Assembly: GCF_009806555.1 (NCBI RefSeq)
Contig: NZ_VUOK01000010.1
Location: 116,744-180,743 of the forward strand
Direction: 5' to 3'
Source: Methylobacterium sp. 2A
Lineage (GTDB): Bacteria; Pseudomonadota; Alphaproteobacteria; Rhizobiales; Beijerinckiaceae
Length of the DNA: 64,000 nt
Every line of letters begins with the position of its first letter. Positions within the stretch are counted from its first letter, which is position 1. The translations under genes were made by a program, and so were the position numbers. Positions 21,453 through 31,786 of this stretch are shown here, in pieces. A model generated the notes under the pieces. The model worked only from the letters and a program-made list of their open reading frames with translations. It did not search any database and was not told where the DNA came from.

Positions 21453-23483
21453 TCAAACCGCCGCGATGTCGAGACGACGGAGGAACTTCCGGTGACGAGC
21501 GATGGTTCGCGCCGCGGTGAGGAGATCGCTCGCGGCCCGCGCCGTCGTGAGCCGCACGCTCCGATCCTGCCGCGATGCCGCGCGGATCAGATCGCCGGCC
21601 GATGATTCGAGCGCGCGGTCGTCGGCTGCCGCCAGTCCGGCCCGGGCCCGCAGGATCGCGTCGCGCAGGGCGGGGACCGGCCATAGCCGGCGCAGTTCGG
21701 CATGGCCCCGGGCCGCGGCGGCCTCCAGCCGTGCGAGCGCGAAGGCATGCGATAGGCTCGCCCGCCGCACCGCGCCGCTCCCGGAACTGAAGCCCGCGAA
21801 CTGAAAGAGCCGGTCCGCGTTCAAACTCGTGCGCGTCGTGGCGTCGCCCCCCTCGCCGACGAGGGCGTCCGCGAGCGCGCGCCGGGCGGAATCGAGGGCG
21901 AAGACGCGCTGCTGCGCCGGTGTCACCGGGATGATCAGACGGACGACGATCGACAGGATGATGGCGGCGACCACGACCAGGAAGGCGTTCAGCAGGAAGG
22001 TCTGCGCGTCGTAGCTCTGCGGGTTGGACGGGCCGAGCAGGACCGGAAAGAACACGATGACGATGAAGCCGATGCCGAAGGTCTTCGGGTTCAGCGACAG
22101 GAAGCAGCCGAAAAAGATCACCGGCGCCATCACCAGGGCCAGAAGCGCGAAGCCTTGAACGCCGTTGAGGAAGGCGAACCGCGCGATGCCGGCGAAGGTG
22201 GCGGCGAGGATCATCCCGATCACGACGCCGGTGGCGAATTTCTTCGGATCCGGCGTCGTCGACGACAGGGCGGCGGTCGCCGCGACCTGCACGAGCGCGA
22301 ACGAGGCCTGCGGCAGGCCCAGCGCCACGAAGGCCGCGGCGGCCGCGGCAAATCCGAGGGCGACCCGGAGAGCGCCGCGAAGGGCCACGGGAAAATCCCG
22401 GTGGGTCGGCAGGCCGGCGTCGCGCAGGGGCTCGTGCCCGTCTGCCACCGCCTTGATGCCATCCTGCGCGAAGGTCGCCGCACAGACGAAATCCAGGGCG
22501 CGCTGGAGCGCCACCACCTCGTCGAGGGGCCTCCGACCGTCGCGGATCGCCGCGTCGACGAGGTCGCGCAGGCGCTCGTCGTCCCGATCGAGGCTGTCGG
22601 GATCGGGCGCGTCGGCAACCCGGCGGCAGATCGCCATCGCCTCGACGACCGCGGGACTCGGGTTCCGCAGATGCGCGGCAGCCGCCGCCACGGTCCGGAT
22701 CGAGGCGGCCATGACGTAGAGGGCCGCGATGCAGCTGCGCGCGCCCGCCGCACGGAACGGGCCGTCGTCGAGTTCGCCCGCGATGGCGCTGGCATCGGCC
22801 CGCATCGGGGCGATCGTCCGGATCAAAGCGGCGGTGCGCGCGGCACCGAGATCACCCTGCGCCAGCGATTCGCGGGCGTAGGCGCGCGTCTCGTCCCAGG
22901 CCTTACGGAGTTGCGGCAGCAGCGACCGCCAGGTGCTCGGGGAGGCGAGGGCGTCGTTGATGAAGGTGATCGCCACGATGCCGAGGACGATCACGGCGAC
23001 GCGGGAAACCGCGGCATCGAAGGCACCCTGGGGTTGATCGATCTGTCCGAGGGCGATGATCGCGACCGTGTAGCCCGACAGCATCGCCCCATAGGCGCGG
23101 GTATCCTGAAGGTACTGCGCCACGAACACGCACAGGCCGAGCCAGACCGCAAAGCTCACGAGCAGCAGGACCCGGTCCTGCCCGAACAGCGCCACCACGA
23201 CGATCGACACCACGGCACCGATCAGCGTCCCGAGCAGGCGATAGACCGCCTTCGAGAGGGCCTGCCCGCGCTTCGGCTGGGCGAGGATCGCCACGCAGGT
23301 GGCGGCCGAGGAGGCGCTGTCGAGCTGAAGCCAGAAGGCCGCTGCCAGCGCCAGCATCATGGCGGTCCAGATGCGCAATGCGTAAGCCCAGGCTGCAGGC
23401 TTCGGCACCCAGGCGTCGAGGAACGCGAGCAGGCGATCGGCGATCGAGGCCGGCGCCCGGCTCGCGGACACGGCCTCAGCCAT
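21453..23483 (-). CDS. FUSC/AaeB-type efflux permease
   Basis: This is a 676-residue inner-membrane protein with two clusters of about five to six helices each (roughly residues 35-175 and 355-500), each followed by a cytoplasmic helical region. This is the duplicated architecture of fusaric-acid-resistance/AaeB permeases. Recognisable segments are LAQPKRGQALSKAVYRLLGTLIG and, in the second half, FGIGFIVIVFFPVLLGPSNPQSYD. It is the first gene of a three-gene minus-strand unit with the DUF1656 protein (33 bases downstream) and the HlyD adaptor. It is likely to export toxic aromatic or organic acids; the substrate is unknown. Confidence 0.92.
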   Translation of the reverse strand: MAEAVSASRAPASIADRLLAFLDAWVPKPAAWAYALRIWTAMMLALAAAFWLQLDSASSAATCVAILAQPKRGQALSKAVYRLLGTLIGAVVSIVVVALFGQDRVLLLVSFAVWLGLCVFVAQYLQDTRAYGAMLSGYTVAIIALGQIDQPQGAFDAAVSRVAVIVLGIVAITFINDALASPSTWRSLLPQLRKAWDETRAYARESLAQGDLGAARTAALIRTIAPMRADASAIAGELDDGPFRAAGARSCIAALYVMAASIRTVAAAAAHLRNPSPAVVEAMAICRRVADAPDPDSLDRDDERLRDLVDAAIRDGRRPLDEVVALQRALDFVCAATFAQDGIKAVADGHEPLRDAGLPTHRDFPVALRGALRVALGFAAAAAAFVALGLPQASFALVQVAATAALSSTTPDPKKFATGVVIGMILAATFAGIARFAFLNGVQGFALLALVMAPVIFFGCFLSLNPKTFGIGFIVIVFFPVLLGPSNPQSYDAQTFLLNAFLVVVAAIILSIVVRLIIPVTPAQQRVFALDSARRALADALVGEGGDATTRTSLNADRLFQFAGFSSGSGAVRRASLSHAFALARLEAAAARGHAELRRLWPVPALRDAILRARAGLAAADDRALESSAGDLIRAASRQDRSVRLTTARAASDLLTAARTIARHRKFLRRLDIAAV

Positions 23484-23675
23484 TCCGGGCCCGGCCGGTC
23501 ACGGCCCCGAGATGACGTGTCGACGCGCCCGCGCACACCGAACCAGCCTCCCCGTCGGCCCGACACGCTGTCGGCATCCGCCGGGGCAGCCATCCAACCG
23601 TCATGTCGCGTACCCCCGGCGATCCAAAGCTCCGGCGGTAGGAACGAACGAAAAGCGTTGCGGTTCGCGGGCGAC

Positions 23676-23975
23676 TCAGGCCTTGTCGCCGCCCTTCAGG
23701 CGCTTGTTGCACTTGCTCCAGTATTGGGGCCATTTGGGACCCTGCGCGGCCTTCTGCGCATCGGTGAGCGCGCGCCATTCGGCGCCGCAGGTCTTCTGAC
23801 GGGTGCGCGCGGCGGTCTGACCGGGAGTCAGCTCCTTCGCGGCCGGGGCATTCGGCGCAGCGGCCGGCGCCTCGGCGGCGGCAGGAGGCTTGGCGGGCAC
23901 CTCCTTCGCCAGCACGGGCGGCGCCGCGAGCAGCGGCACGGCCAGGCTCGCGATCGTCACGAATCGGCGGATCAT
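23676..23975 (-). CDS. small exported protein, Ala/Pro-rich with C-terminal Cys pair
   Basis: This is a 99-residue precursor from ATG 23975: a signal peptide (about 1-23, ending VLA), an Ala/Pro/Lys linker (residues 25-48), then TRQKTCGAEWRALTDAQKAAQ and a terminal WPQYWSKCNKRLKG. The two cysteines (about 63 and 89) and the short helical body resemble PsiF-like or other small alphaproteobacterial periplasmic proteins; I cannot name the family with confidence. It stands alone, 192 bases downstream of the FUSC start. Confidence 0.75.
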   Translation of the reverse strand: MIRRFVTIASLAVPLLAAPPVLAKEVPAKPPAAAEAPAAAPNAPAAKELTPGQTAARTRQKTCGAEWRALTDAQKAAQGPKWPQYWSKCNKRLKGGDKA

Positions 23976-24236
23976 CGTCTCGGTCCCCCGGGCGCCACGA
24001 CGACGCCCCGGGCGCCAATCTGGCCGCTCCCGCATGGGCTGGGCAAGGGTGAGCCGGACACGGCCAACAGCGAGTGCAACAGGTTTCGCAATCATGAGCC
24101 GCCCGCGGCTCTCGACGTCGCGCCTTTGCCGTTCAGCCCTTGAGCGCGGCGGGGAAATCGTCTTCACTGCCGGGAGTGTCCGAACCCGGCGGAGGGGCGC
24201 CGCGCCGCGGCGGTTCGGTCGAGGAGCAGGCAGAGC

Positions 24237-24872
24237 ATGGCAGCGGTGTCCGGGCGGCCGATCGACGTCCATACCTGGAGCACGCCGAACGGCTGGAAGA
24301 TCCCGATCATGTTGGAGGAGTGCGGGCTCCCCTACAGGATCGTCCCGGTCGACATCGCCAAGAACGAGCAATTCGCGCCCGATTTTCTGGCGATCTCGCC
24401 CAACAACAAGATCCCCGCGATCGTCGATCCCGACGGGCCGGGCGGGCGACCGATCTCGATCTTCGAGTCGGGCGCCATCCTGCAATATCTCGGACGCAAG
24501 ACCGGCCAGTTCTATCCGACGGACGAGCGGGCCCGCGTCCTCGTGGACCAGTGGCTGTTCTGGCAGGTGGCCGGCTTCGGGCCGATGCTCACCCAGACCC
24601 ACCATTTCAAGATCTACGCGTCCGAGAAGGTGCCTTACGCGATCGAGCGGTTCACCGCCGAGGCGAAGCGCCTTTACGGCGTTCTGGAGCGCCGCCTGGA
24701 AGGGCGTGCCTACCTCGCCGACGACTACTCGATCGCCGACATCGCGACCTTCGCCTGGGCCAAGCTCAACTCCAAGCAGGGTGTCGAGATCGAAACCCTG
24801 CCGAACGTGAAACGCTGGCTGGAGACCGTGCTGGCGCGGCCTGCCGTCCAGCGCGGTCTCGCGGCGATCTGA
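24237..24872 (+). CDS. glutathione S-transferase family protein (YfcG/Nu-class type)
   Basis: This is a 211-residue cytoplasmic thioredoxin-fold plus helical-domain protein. The N-terminal domain has WSTPNGWKIPIMLEE with the Thr/Asn pair typical of Nu-class GSTs such as YfcG, ISPNNKIPAIVDPDG around the cis-proline, and FESGAILQYLGRKTG for glutathione binding. The C-terminal domain has the YLADDYSIADIATFAW motif. Nu-class members act mainly as disulfide-bond reductases using glutathione. The start at ATG 24237 is preceded by GAGGAG. It is a single gene; the DUF2147 gene converges on it with a 20-base gap. Confidence 0.92.
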   Translation: MAAVSGRPIDVHTWSTPNGWKIPIMLEECGLPYRIVPVDIAKNEQFAPDFLAISPNNKIPAIVDPDGPGGRPISIFESGAILQYLGRKTGQFYPTDERARVLVDQWLFWQVAGFGPMLTQTHHFKIYASEKVPYAIERFTAEAKRLYGVLERRLEGRAYLADDYSIADIATFAWAKLNSKQGVEIETLPNVKRWLETVLARPAVQRGLAAI

Positions 24873-24892
24873 CGAGCTGTCGGTTCCTGCGG

Positions 24893-25372
24893 TCAGTTCT
24901 TGTTGGCGGCCTGCTGGTTGACGTCCGGCACCCGCGTCCAGGTCTGGGAACCGCACAGAACCTTGAGCATGCAGCCGGAGACGCTGAGTTCGGCCTCGCT
25001 CTCCCGCTCGAGGCTGACCGTATAGATCTTACCTTCCTCGATATTGTAGATCTCGCCCGTGTACTTCTCCTCATCGGGCTTCAACCCGTCGATCAGCTGA
25101 AGGCCCATGACCGGGCGGTTGCGCTTCTTCGGGTCCGGGTTCTTCAGATCCGTGCGGGGGGCGCCGGTCTCGGTGGTCGGCACCTTGAGCCACACGACCT
25201 TGCCGCAGACCAGCTTCTGGCCCGGGCCGCACCGGTCGATCCGGATCTTGGCGCGGCCATCCCCGGTCAGCCAGGTGCCGGAGGGATCCTTGCCGGAGGG
25301 GTCCTTGGCGGTGTCGGCGGCTGCGGCCGAGAGGCCGGCGAGAAGCAGGGCGGCGCTGAAGGCGATGCGCAT
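24893..25372 (-). CDS. exported DUF2147 domain protein
   Basis: This is a 159-residue precursor with a signal peptide (MRIAFSAALLLAGLSAAAA) and a lipocalin-like DUF2147 domain. The domain has SGTWLTGDGRAKIRIDRCG, a LVCGKVVWLK strand, PVMGLQLIDGLK, GEIYNIEEGKIY and a terminal VSGCMLKVLCGSQTWTRV. Four cysteines suggest two periplasmic disulfides. A small tandem duplication (DPSGKDPSG) lies just after the signal peptide. The start at ATG 25372 is the one that gives the signal peptide. Function is unknown. Confidence 0.88.
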   Translation of the reverse strand: MRIAFSAALLLAGLSAAAADTAKDPSGKDPSGTWLTGDGRAKIRIDRCGPGQKLVCGKVVWLKVPTTETGAPRTDLKNPDPKKRNRPVMGLQLIDGLKPDEEKYTGEIYNIEEGKIYTVSLERESEAELSVSGCMLKVLCGSQTWTRVPDVNQQAANKN

Positions 25373-25639
25373 GGTTCGTCTCCGGAAAGGGGGCGTCGCG
25401 GACGCCCGGGGGATGGACGAAGTCGATGGAGCGCGAGTACGCCGCTGCAATCGGGCGATTTTTCGGCAGTGTTGCGGCAGAGCCACGGCCACGCTTGCCG
25501 CAACGGATCGGCCTGGGCCGCTTGAGACCCCGTAGAGCCACCGCTATAAGCCCGGCGCCGAAGCGAGATTTTCGCTCACGAGGCGCGCCCGGCATCTCGG
25601 CGCGCCGCACGCCTTTTCCACAGACGGACCGGACGCACC

Positions 25640-26062
25640 ATGGCCACCGAGCGCACCTTCTCGATCCTCAAGCCCGACGCCACGCGGCGGAACCTCACCG
25701 GCGCCGTCAACGCGGTGATCGAGGAGGCCGGCCTGCGCATCGTCGGCCAGCGCCGCATCCGCATGAGCCAAGCGCAGGCCGAGAAGTTCTACGAGGTGCA
25801 CAAGGAGCGCCCGTTCTTCGGCGAGCTCGTCAGCTTCATGACCTCCGGCCCGGTGGTGGTGCAGGTCCTGGAGGGCGAGAACGCCGTGGCCAAGTACCGC
25901 GAGGTCATGGGCGCGACCAACCCGGCCCAGGCCGCCGAGGGAACGATCCGCAAGAAGTTCGCGGAGTCGGTCGGCGAGAACACAGTCCACGGCTCGGACA
26001 GCGCCGAGAACGCCAAGATCGAGATCGCGCAGTTCTTCCAGGATTCCGACATCGTCGGCTGA
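25640..26062 (+). CDS. ndk: nucleoside diphosphate kinase
   Basis: The enzyme transfers the gamma-phosphate of ATP to NDPs through a phosphohistidine, balancing nucleotide pools in the cytoplasm. The 140-residue protein has the classic length and motifs: [15 protein letters not shown] with the nucleotide-binding Lys, and the active-site His in [10 protein letters not shown] near residue 117. A divergent promoter region of 267 bases separates it from the DUF2147 gene. A strong hairpin follows the stop. Confidence 0.97.
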   Translation: MATERTFSILKPDATRRNLTGAVNAVIEEAGLRIVGQRRIRMSQAQAEKFYEVHKERPFFGELVSFMTSGPVVVQVLEGENAVAKYREVMGATNPAQAAEGTIRKKFAESVGENTVHGSDSAENAKIEIAQFFQDSDIVG

Positions 26063-26070
26063 TCCAGGCA

Positions 26071-26105
26071 GCGGTGGCGGGCCGGGCACACCGGGCCGCC
26101 ATCGC
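26071..26105 (+). terminator. hairpin after ndk
   Basis: GCGGTGGCGGGCCGG (26071-26085) pairs with CCGGGCCGCCATCGC (26091-26105) over 15 positions with one wobble and one mismatch, around a 5-base loop. It starts 8 bases after the ndk stop. No T-run follows, so it may stabilise the mRNA end rather than terminate by itself. Confidence 0.5.
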
Positions 26106-26226
26106 TCCACCTTGCGCTTCGGGGTGGGTGAATGCCGCCCTGTGTGTCCGGTCCGCCATTGACGGATGGGAGCCTGGAAGCGTCCAACGGCCGCGCTTAG
26201 CCAACTCAGCCTGGACCCTCACCACC

Positions 26227-26592
26227 ATGACGATGCGCCGCCTGCCCCTGCTGATCGCGACCGGTCTCGTCGCCCTCGGGGCGACCGCCGCCCTCGCGGG
26301 CGGATCCCCGGCTCCGTTCCAGCAATACGAGCCGGATCCGGCCCTCAAGACCGCCACCAAGGCGAACCTCGAAGGCCGCGTGCGCCACGCCTGCACAATC
26401 GTTCAGGCCCGCATGACCAGCGCCTCCGAGGCGTCCCTGGAGCGCCCCTGCGGCTGCTACGCCCGCCAGACCCTGCGCAGCCTCGACGAGTCCGAGATCG
26501 AGGCCTATCGGACCACCGGCTACTTCAACGATTCGGCCCGCGCCAAGGCGCTCTCGGCGCTGGACAGCTGCAAGCTGCAGCGCCCGGTCTGA
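26227..26592 (+). CDS. small exported protein with four cysteines, unknown function
   Basis: This is a 121-residue precursor: signal peptide MTMRRLPLLIATGLVALGATAALA, then FQQYEPDPALKTATKANLEGRV. A helical body follows with cysteines in RHACTIV, RPCGCYARQ and DSCKLQRPV. The CGC pair in CGCYARQTLR followed by helices resembles other small alphaproteobacterial periplasmic proteins (compare the 120-residue protein at 51361). No named family is recognised. The ATG at 26227 gives a clean signal peptide. It is followed by a double hairpin shared with the convergent purN. Confidence 0.7.
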   Translation: MTMRRLPLLIATGLVALGATAALAGGSPAPFQQYEPDPALKTATKANLEGRVRHACTIVQARMTSASEASLERPCGCYARQTLRSLDESEIEAYRTTGYFNDSARAKALSALDSCKLQRPV

Positions 26593-26598
26593 GGATCG

Positions 26599-26643
26599 CC
26601 GGGGCGCTGCCCCGGACCCCACCGAAGGGACCCGTCCCTTCGG
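26599..26643. terminator. double hairpin between convergent genes
   Basis: There are two perfect stems: CCGGGGC/GCCCCGG (26599-26615, 3-base loop) and CCGAAGGGA/TCCCTTCGG (26622-26643, 4-base loop). They fill the 58-base gap between the exported-protein gene and purN, which read toward each other, and may end transcription from both sides. The sequence type resembles a GC-rich repeat common in alphaproteobacterial intergenic DNA. Confidence 0.6.
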
Positions 26644-26650
26644 GATCCCC

Positions 26651-27301
26651 TTACAGGCTGAACAGGACGCCCTCGGGGGCCTGCTCGGCGATGACGACCC
26701 GCTCGCCCTCCAGGCGGGCGCGCCCGCTCGCAACGAGGGCGAGGACGGCCGGGTAGAGGCGCCGCTCCTGCACGATCACGCGGTCCGCGAGGCTGTCGGG
26801 ATCATCGTCCTGGCGGACCGGGATCGCCGCCTGCGCGACGATCGGGCCGGCATCGAGTTCCGGCACCACGAAATGGACGGTACAGCCGTGCAGGCGCACG
26901 CCCGCATCGAGCGCCTGCCGGTGCGTGTGCGTGCCCTTGAACAGGGGCAGCAGCGAGGGATGGATGTTGATCATCCGCCCCGCCCAGCCGGCCACGAAGC
27001 CCGGCGTGAGGATCCGCATGAAGCCCGCGAGGCACACCAGTTCGACGGAAGCGGCCCGGAGCTCGGAATCGAGCGCGGCGTCGAAACCGGCGCGGTCCGC
27101 ATAGGCCGTGTGATCGACGATCCGCGTCGGGATGCCGGCCTCGGCAGCCCGGGCTAGGCCCGCCGCATCGGGCCGGTTCGACAGGACCAGCACGATCTCG
27201 GCCGGGTAGGCCGGATCACGGGCCGCGTCGAGAATCGCCACCATGTTCGAGCCGCGCCCGGAGATCAGGATCGCGACCCGCATCTTGCCCGTGCCGGCCA
27301 T
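26651..27301 (-). CDS. purN: phosphoribosylglycinamide formyltransferase
   Basis: This enzyme carries out the third step of purine synthesis, transferring a formyl group from 10-formyl-tetrahydrofolate to GAR. The 216-residue protein has ILISGRGSNMVAI, the GFMRILTPGFV folate-site segment, the NIHPSLLPLFKGTHTH motif with catalytic Asn and His, and HFVVPELDAGPIVAQ with the catalytic Asp. The ATG overlaps the purM stop (ATGA, 27298-27301). A second in-frame ATG (MRVAIL) six codons in is the more usual family start. Confidence 0.96.
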   Translation of the reverse strand: MAGTGKMRVAILISGRGSNMVAILDAARDPAYPAEIVLVLSNRPDAAGLARAAEAGIPTRIVDHTAYADRAGFDAALDSELRAASVELVCLAGFMRILTPGFVAGWAGRMINIHPSLLPLFKGTHTHRQALDAGVRLHGCTVHFVVPELDAGPIVAQAAIPVRQDDDPDSLADRVIVQERRLYPAVLALVASGRARLEGERVVIAEQAPEGVLFSL

Positions 27302-28380
27302 CAGAGCGCGAGGCGCCCGCTGAAGGTCACGGGCTCAGGCCCCCGCTTCGTGATGCGGCCGAGGCGCACCGGCGTCTCGCCGGCCCGCGTCAGGGCGTCG
27401 TCGACGTCGTCGACAGCATCTGCGGCGGCGATCACCACCATGCCGATCCCGCAATTGAAGGTGCGCAGCATCTCGGGCTCCGCGACGCCGCCCTCGCGGG
27501 CGAGCCAGCCGAACACGGGCGGCGGGGTCACGGCGTCGAGGTCGATGCTGATGCCGACATCGTCCGGCAGGACCCGGGGCAGATTGTCGGGGAAGCCGCC
27601 GCCGGTGATGTGGGCGAGCGCCCGGATGCCGTCCGTGGCGCCGAGCGCCGCCAGCAGGGGCTTCACGTAGATCCGGGTCGGCGTCAGCAGCGCCTCGCCG
27701 AGGCTCGTCTCCGGCGCGAAGGGGGCCGGCGCGTCCCAGCCGAGGCCGGTCTTCGCGACGATCCGGCGGACCAGCGAGAAGCCGTTCGAATGCACGCCGG
27801 AGGAGGGCAGGCCGAGCACCACGTCGCCCGGGCGGATGCCCGGACGCGGCAGCAGGCGGCCCCGCTCGGCGGCGCCGACCGAGAACCCGGCGAGATCGTA
27901 ATCCGACCCGTCGTAGAGGCCCGGCATCTCGGCGGTCTCGCCGCCGATCAGCGCGCAGCCGGCCTGCCGGCAGCCCTCCGCGATGCCGCGCACGATATCG
28001 GCGCCGACGCCCGGCACCAGCTTGCCGGTGGCGTAGTAGTCGAGGAAGAACAGCGGCTCTGCACCCTGCACGATGATGTCGTTCACGCACATCGCCACGA
28101 GGTCGATGCCGATCGTGGCGTGAAGCCCGGTCTCGATCGCGATCTTGACCTTGGTGCCGACGCCGTCATTGGCCGCCACCAGGATCGGGTCGCGGAACCC
28201 CGCGGCCTTCAGGTCGAACAGGCCGCCGAAGCCGCCGATCTCGGCGTCGGCCCCGGGGCGCCGCGTGGACCGCACCAGCGGCTTGATCGTCTCGACCATG
28301 GCGTTGCCGGCGTCGATATCGACACCCGCCGCCGCGTAGGTCAGCCCCGTCGTCGGCTCCTTGCCGTCCCTGGCCGTCAT
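27301..28380 (-). CDS. purM: phosphoribosylformylglycinamidine cyclo-ligase (AIR synthetase)
   Basis: This ATP-dependent enzyme closes the imidazole ring in purine synthesis (FGAM to AIR). The 359-residue protein has [18 protein letters not shown], the phosphate/metal-binding [31 protein letters not shown] and [11 protein letters not shown], all typical of the PurM superfamily. It is the first gene of a purM-purN pair with overlapping stop and start. A divergent hdaA begins 130 bases upstream. Confidence 0.97.
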   Translation of the reverse strand: MTARDGKEPTTGLTYAAAGVDIDAGNAMVETIKPLVRSTRRPGADAEIGGFGGLFDLKAAGFRDPILVAANDGVGTKVKIAIETGLHATIGIDLVAMCVNDIIVQGAEPLFFLDYYATGKLVPGVGADIVRGIAEGCRQAGCALIGGETAEMPGLYDGSDYDLAGFSVGAAERGRLLPRPGIRPGDVVLGLPSSGVHSNGFSLVRRIVAKTGLGWDAPAPFAPETSLGEALLTPTRIYVKPLLAALGATDGIRALAHITGGGFPDNLPRVLPDDVGISIDLDAVTPPPVFGWLAREGGVAEPEMLRTFNCGIGMVVIAAADAVDDVDDALTRAGETPVRLGRITKRGPEPVTFSGRLAL

Positions 28381-28510
28381 GCCCGCGCCACCTCGCTGAT
28401 TGCTCGGCCCGCTCTAGCGGCTAACCGCGCGTTGCGCGAGTCGGTGGCGGATCGCGCCGACAGCGGATCGGCCCTTGACCTGCGCCGATGCGGGATGATC
28501 CTGAGACGGC

Positions 28511-29221
28511 ATGCCCGAGAATTCACCACCCCGGCAGCTCGCCTTCGATCTGCCGCTCGATCCCCGCTACGGCCGCGAGGACTTCCTCGTGGGTCCGGCC
28601 AACGAGGCCGCCTACGCGCTGATCGAGGCGTGGCCGGACTGGCCCGACAGCGTGCTGGTGCTCACCGGTCCGCCCGGCAGCGGCAAGAGCCACCTCGCGG
28701 CGATCTGGGCCGAGCGCGCCCATGCCTGGACGGTTCCGGCCGCCGACATCAACGCGGACGCGGTCCAGCACCTCGTGTCGAACGGGGCGCTCGTCATCGA
28801 GGATATCGACCGGGCCGGGAGCCGGGACGAGGCGGCCCTGTTCCATCTGCTCAACCGGGCGCGCGAGCTGGGCTGCCCACTCCTGCTGACGAGCGGCTCA
28901 GGCATCGACGCCCTCGGCCTCGCGACACCCGACCTGCGCTCGCGCCTGCGCCTCGCACCCCGGATCGCCATCGCGGAGCCGGACGATGCCCTCCTGCGGG
29001 CCGTGCTGGTGAAACTGTTCGTCGACCGCCAATTGGTGGTCGATCTCGGGGTCATCGATTCGCTGGCCCTGCGAATCGATCGGTCCCTCGGTCGTGCCCG
29101 CGACGTCGTGGCCGAGCTCGACCGGGATGCGCTCGGCCGGCAGAGGCGGATCAGCCGGCCGCTGGCCCTCGCCGTCCTGCGTCGCATGGGCTTCGACGAC
29201 GAGGCCGAGCCGGACGGCTGA
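28511..29221 (+). CDS. hdaA: DnaA-homologous regulator HdaA
   Basis: This is an AAA+ protein that, with the beta sliding clamp, stimulates ATP hydrolysis on DnaA to prevent over-initiation. The 236-residue protein carries a clamp-binding motif near the N-terminus (QLAFDLPL, residues 9-16), a P-loop GPPGSGKSHL, a Walker B-like ALVIEDIDRAG, and a lid region ending RPLALAVLRRMG. It lacks the DnaA DNA-binding domain. In alphaproteobacteria hdaA usually sits between purMN and ppk, exactly as here. Confidence 0.93.
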   Translation: MPENSPPRQLAFDLPLDPRYGREDFLVGPANEAAYALIEAWPDWPDSVLVLTGPPGSGKSHLAAIWAERAHAWTVPAADINADAVQHLVSNGALVIEDIDRAGSRDEAALFHLLNRARELGCPLLLTSGSGIDALGLATPDLRSRLRLAPRIAIAEPDDALLRAVLVKLFVDRQLVVDLGVIDSLALRIDRSLGRARDVVAELDRDALGRQRRISRPLALAVLRRMGFDDEAEPDG

Positions 29222-29314
29222 GAGCGGAATCGCGTGGCGTCACGAGACTGTCGTGATACCCCGCGGTGTACATTGTAGAACGCGCGACGCAGCGACGAGG
29301 AGCAGGGACCCGGA

Positions 29315-31786
29315 ATGGATTCGACGCAGAAGCCCGTGGAACGCGAAGCCGCCGACGAGGCCGCGGAGCCCCGGCGGCGTTCAGCGGTCAATCCGACCCC
29401 CCGCCGCCCCCCGGTCGCCCGGCGCGCGCCGGCGAGCGCCGCGCAGGGTGCCGCCGCTGCCCAGACTGCGCCACCCGCACCCGTCGCAGCTCTCGCCCGT
29501 CCGGCAGCCCCTGCGGCACCGCAGACCGCCAATCAGGCCGCCCCGCCCCCGGCCGGCGAAGTGCCGGACACGACCGATGAATGGCCGGCCCTCGCCGAGC
29601 GCGAGGAACCCCGGGCGGACGCCGCCCGCGAGACCGTGCTCGAAGCCGGGCGCGGGCTGCGGCACTCGCCGGAGCGGTTCGTGAACCGCGAATTGTCCTG
29701 GCTGCAGTTCAACCGGCGCGTGCTGGAAGAGGCGTCGAACCCCAACCATCCGCTGCTGGAGCGCCTGCGCTTCCTGTCGATCTCGGCGAACAATCTCGAC
29801 GAGTTCTTCATGGTCCGCGTCGCGGGCCTGATCGATCAGGTGCGCGCCGGCCTCACGGTCCCGTCCCAAGACGGATTGTCCCCTTCCGAGCAGCTTGTGC
29901 GGATCGGCGCGGAGGTGTCGCGGCTGGCGGCGGATCAGCAGGCGCGCTGGCGCGAGCTGCGCGCGGAGCTGCACGAATCCGATATCGACATCGTCGAGCC
30001 CGCCGCCCTCACCGCCGAGCAGGCGACGTGGCTGGAGGATTACTTCCTCACCCACGTCTTCCCGGTTCTGACGCCGCTCGCCATCGATCCGGCCCACCCG
30101 TTCCCGTTCATCCCGAATCTCGGCACCACGATCGCGCTGACGCTGGTGCGGCCGAAGGACGGGCGGACGCTGCGCGCCCTCATCCGCCTGCCGGGCGTCA
30201 TCGACCGGTTCGTGCGCCTGCCGGTGAGCGACAGCGAGACTGCGGCGCACCTGATCACCATCGAGCAGGTGATCGGGATGTTCACCGGCCGCCTGTTCCC
30301 GGGCTACCTCGTGAAGAGCAGCGGCGCGTTCCGGGTGGTGCGCGATTCCGACCTCGAGATCGAGGAGGAGGCGGAGGATCTCGTCCTCCACTTCGAGACC
30401 GCGCTGAAGCAGCGCCGCCGCGGCGTGGTCATCCGCCTGGAAGTCGAGGCCGGGATGGCCGAGGATCTGCGCGGATTCGTAGCGGACGAGCTGGAGATCG
30501 CGCCGGACGCGGTATTCCTGGTCGAGGGCATGCTGGCGCTGAACGAGCTGTCCCAGGTGGTCGGGATCGACCGGCCGGACCTGAAGTTCAAGCCCTACAA
30601 CCCGCGCTTCCCGGAGCGCATCCGCGAGAGCGGCGGCGACGTGTTCGCGGCGATCCGCCAGAAGGACTTCATCGTCCACCACCCCTACGAATCCTTCGAC
30701 TCGGTGGTGCAGTTCCTGGCCCAGGCGGCCCGCGACCCGAACGTGGTGGCGATCAAGCAGACGCTCTACCGCACCTCGTCCAACTCGCCGATCGTGGCGG
30801 CTTTGGCGGAGGCGGCCGAGCTCGGCAAGTCGGTCACCGCGCTGGTGGAGCTGAAGGCCCGCTTCGACGAGGAGGCGAATATCCGCTGGGCGCGCAACCT
30901 GGAGAAGGCGGGCGCGCAGGTGGTGTTCGGCTTCGTGGAGCTGAAGACCCACGCCAAGCTGTCGCTGGTGGTCCGGCGCGAGGGCGACAGGCTCGTCACC
31001 TACTGCCATGTCGGCACCGGCAACTACCACCCGATCACCGCGCGCATCTACACGGACCTGTCGTTCTTCACGGCGGATCCGGCGATCGCCCGGGACGTGT
31101 CGCGGATCTTCAATTTCATCACCGGCTACGCCGAGCCCGCCGAATTGGAGCGGATGGCGGTCTCGCCGCTGACCCTGAAGAACCGGCTCCTCGAACATAT
31201 CGAGGCCGAAGTGACGCACGCGAAAGCCGGCCGTCCGGCGGCGATCTGGATCAAGTGCAATTCCCTGGTGGATGCCCAGATCATCGATGCGCTCTACGAC
31301 GCCTCGGAGGCGGGCGTTCAGATCGACTGCGTGGTGCGCGGCATCTGCTGCCTGCGGCCGGGCATCCCCGGCCTGTCGGAGACGATCCGGGTGAAGTCGA
31401 TCGTCGGGCGCTTCCTGGAGCACGGGCGCATCTACGCCTTCGGCAACGGCGTCGGGCTGCCCCATCCCAAGGCCACGGTCTACATCTCGTCGGCCGACCT
31501 GATGAGCCGGAACCTCGACCGGCGCGTCGAGGCGCTGCTGCCGATCACCAACCCGACCGTGCATCAGCAGGTGCTCGACCAGATCATGCTGGCGAACCTC
31601 CTCGACAACCGCCAGAGCTGGCGGCTGCTCGCCTCCGGCGGGTGCGAGCGGATCCAGCCGGCCGACGGCGAGGAACCGTTCAACGCACATAAATATTTCA
31701 TGACGAACCCGAGCCTCTCGGGCCGCGGCAAGGCGTCGAAGAAGTCGAGTCCCCGTGCGCTGAGCCGCCGGGCGCAGCGCGCCTAG
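29315..31786 (+). CDS. ppk1: polyphosphate kinase
   Basis: The enzyme reversibly polymerises the ATP gamma-phosphate into inorganic polyphosphate, usually at the membrane. The 823-residue protein has the four Ppk1 domains starting at about residue 125 ([19 protein letters not shown]). The phospho-acceptor His lies in [12 protein letters not shown], and the second His in [14 protein letters not shown] [10 protein letters not shown], with [13 protein letters not shown] before them. The first ~120 residues are an Ala/Pro-rich, probably disordered extension not found in many homologues. It is followed by ppx in the same direction. Confidence 0.96.
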   Translation: MDSTQKPVEREAADEAAEPRRRSAVNPTPRRPPVARRAPASAAQGAAAAQTAPPAPVAALARPAAPAAPQTANQAAPPPAGEVPDTTDEWPALAEREEPRADAARETVLEAGRGLRHSPERFVNRELSWLQFNRRVLEEASNPNHPLLERLRFLSISANNLDEFFMVRVAGLIDQVRAGLTVPSQDGLSPSEQLVRIGAEVSRLAADQQARWRELRAELHESDIDIVEPAALTAEQATWLEDYFLTHVFPVLTPLAIDPAHPFPFIPNLGTTIALTLVRPKDGRTLRALIRLPGVIDRFVRLPVSDSETAAHLITIEQVIGMFTGRLFPGYLVKSSGAFRVVRDSDLEIEEEAEDLVLHFETALKQRRRGVVIRLEVEAGMAEDLRGFVADELEIAPDAVFLVEGMLALNELSQVVGIDRPDLKFKPYNPRFPERIRESGGDVFAAIRQKDFIVHHPYESFDSVVQFLAQAARDPNVVAIKQTLYRTSSNSPIVAALAEAAELGKSVTALVELKARFDEEANIRWARNLEKAGAQVVFGFVELKTHAKLSLVVRREGDRLVTYCHVGTGNYHPITARIYTDLSFFTADPAIARDVSRIFNFITGYAEPAELERMAVSPLTLKNRLLEHIEAEVTHAKAGRPAAIWIKCNSLVDAQIIDALYDASEAGVQIDCVVRGICCLRPGIPGLSETIRVKSIVGRFLEHGRIYAFGNGVGLPHPKATVYISSADLMSRNLDRRVEALLPITNPTVHQQVLDQIMLANLLDNRQSWRLLASGGCERIQPADGEEPFNAHKYFMTNPSLSGRGKASKKSSPRALSRRAQRA

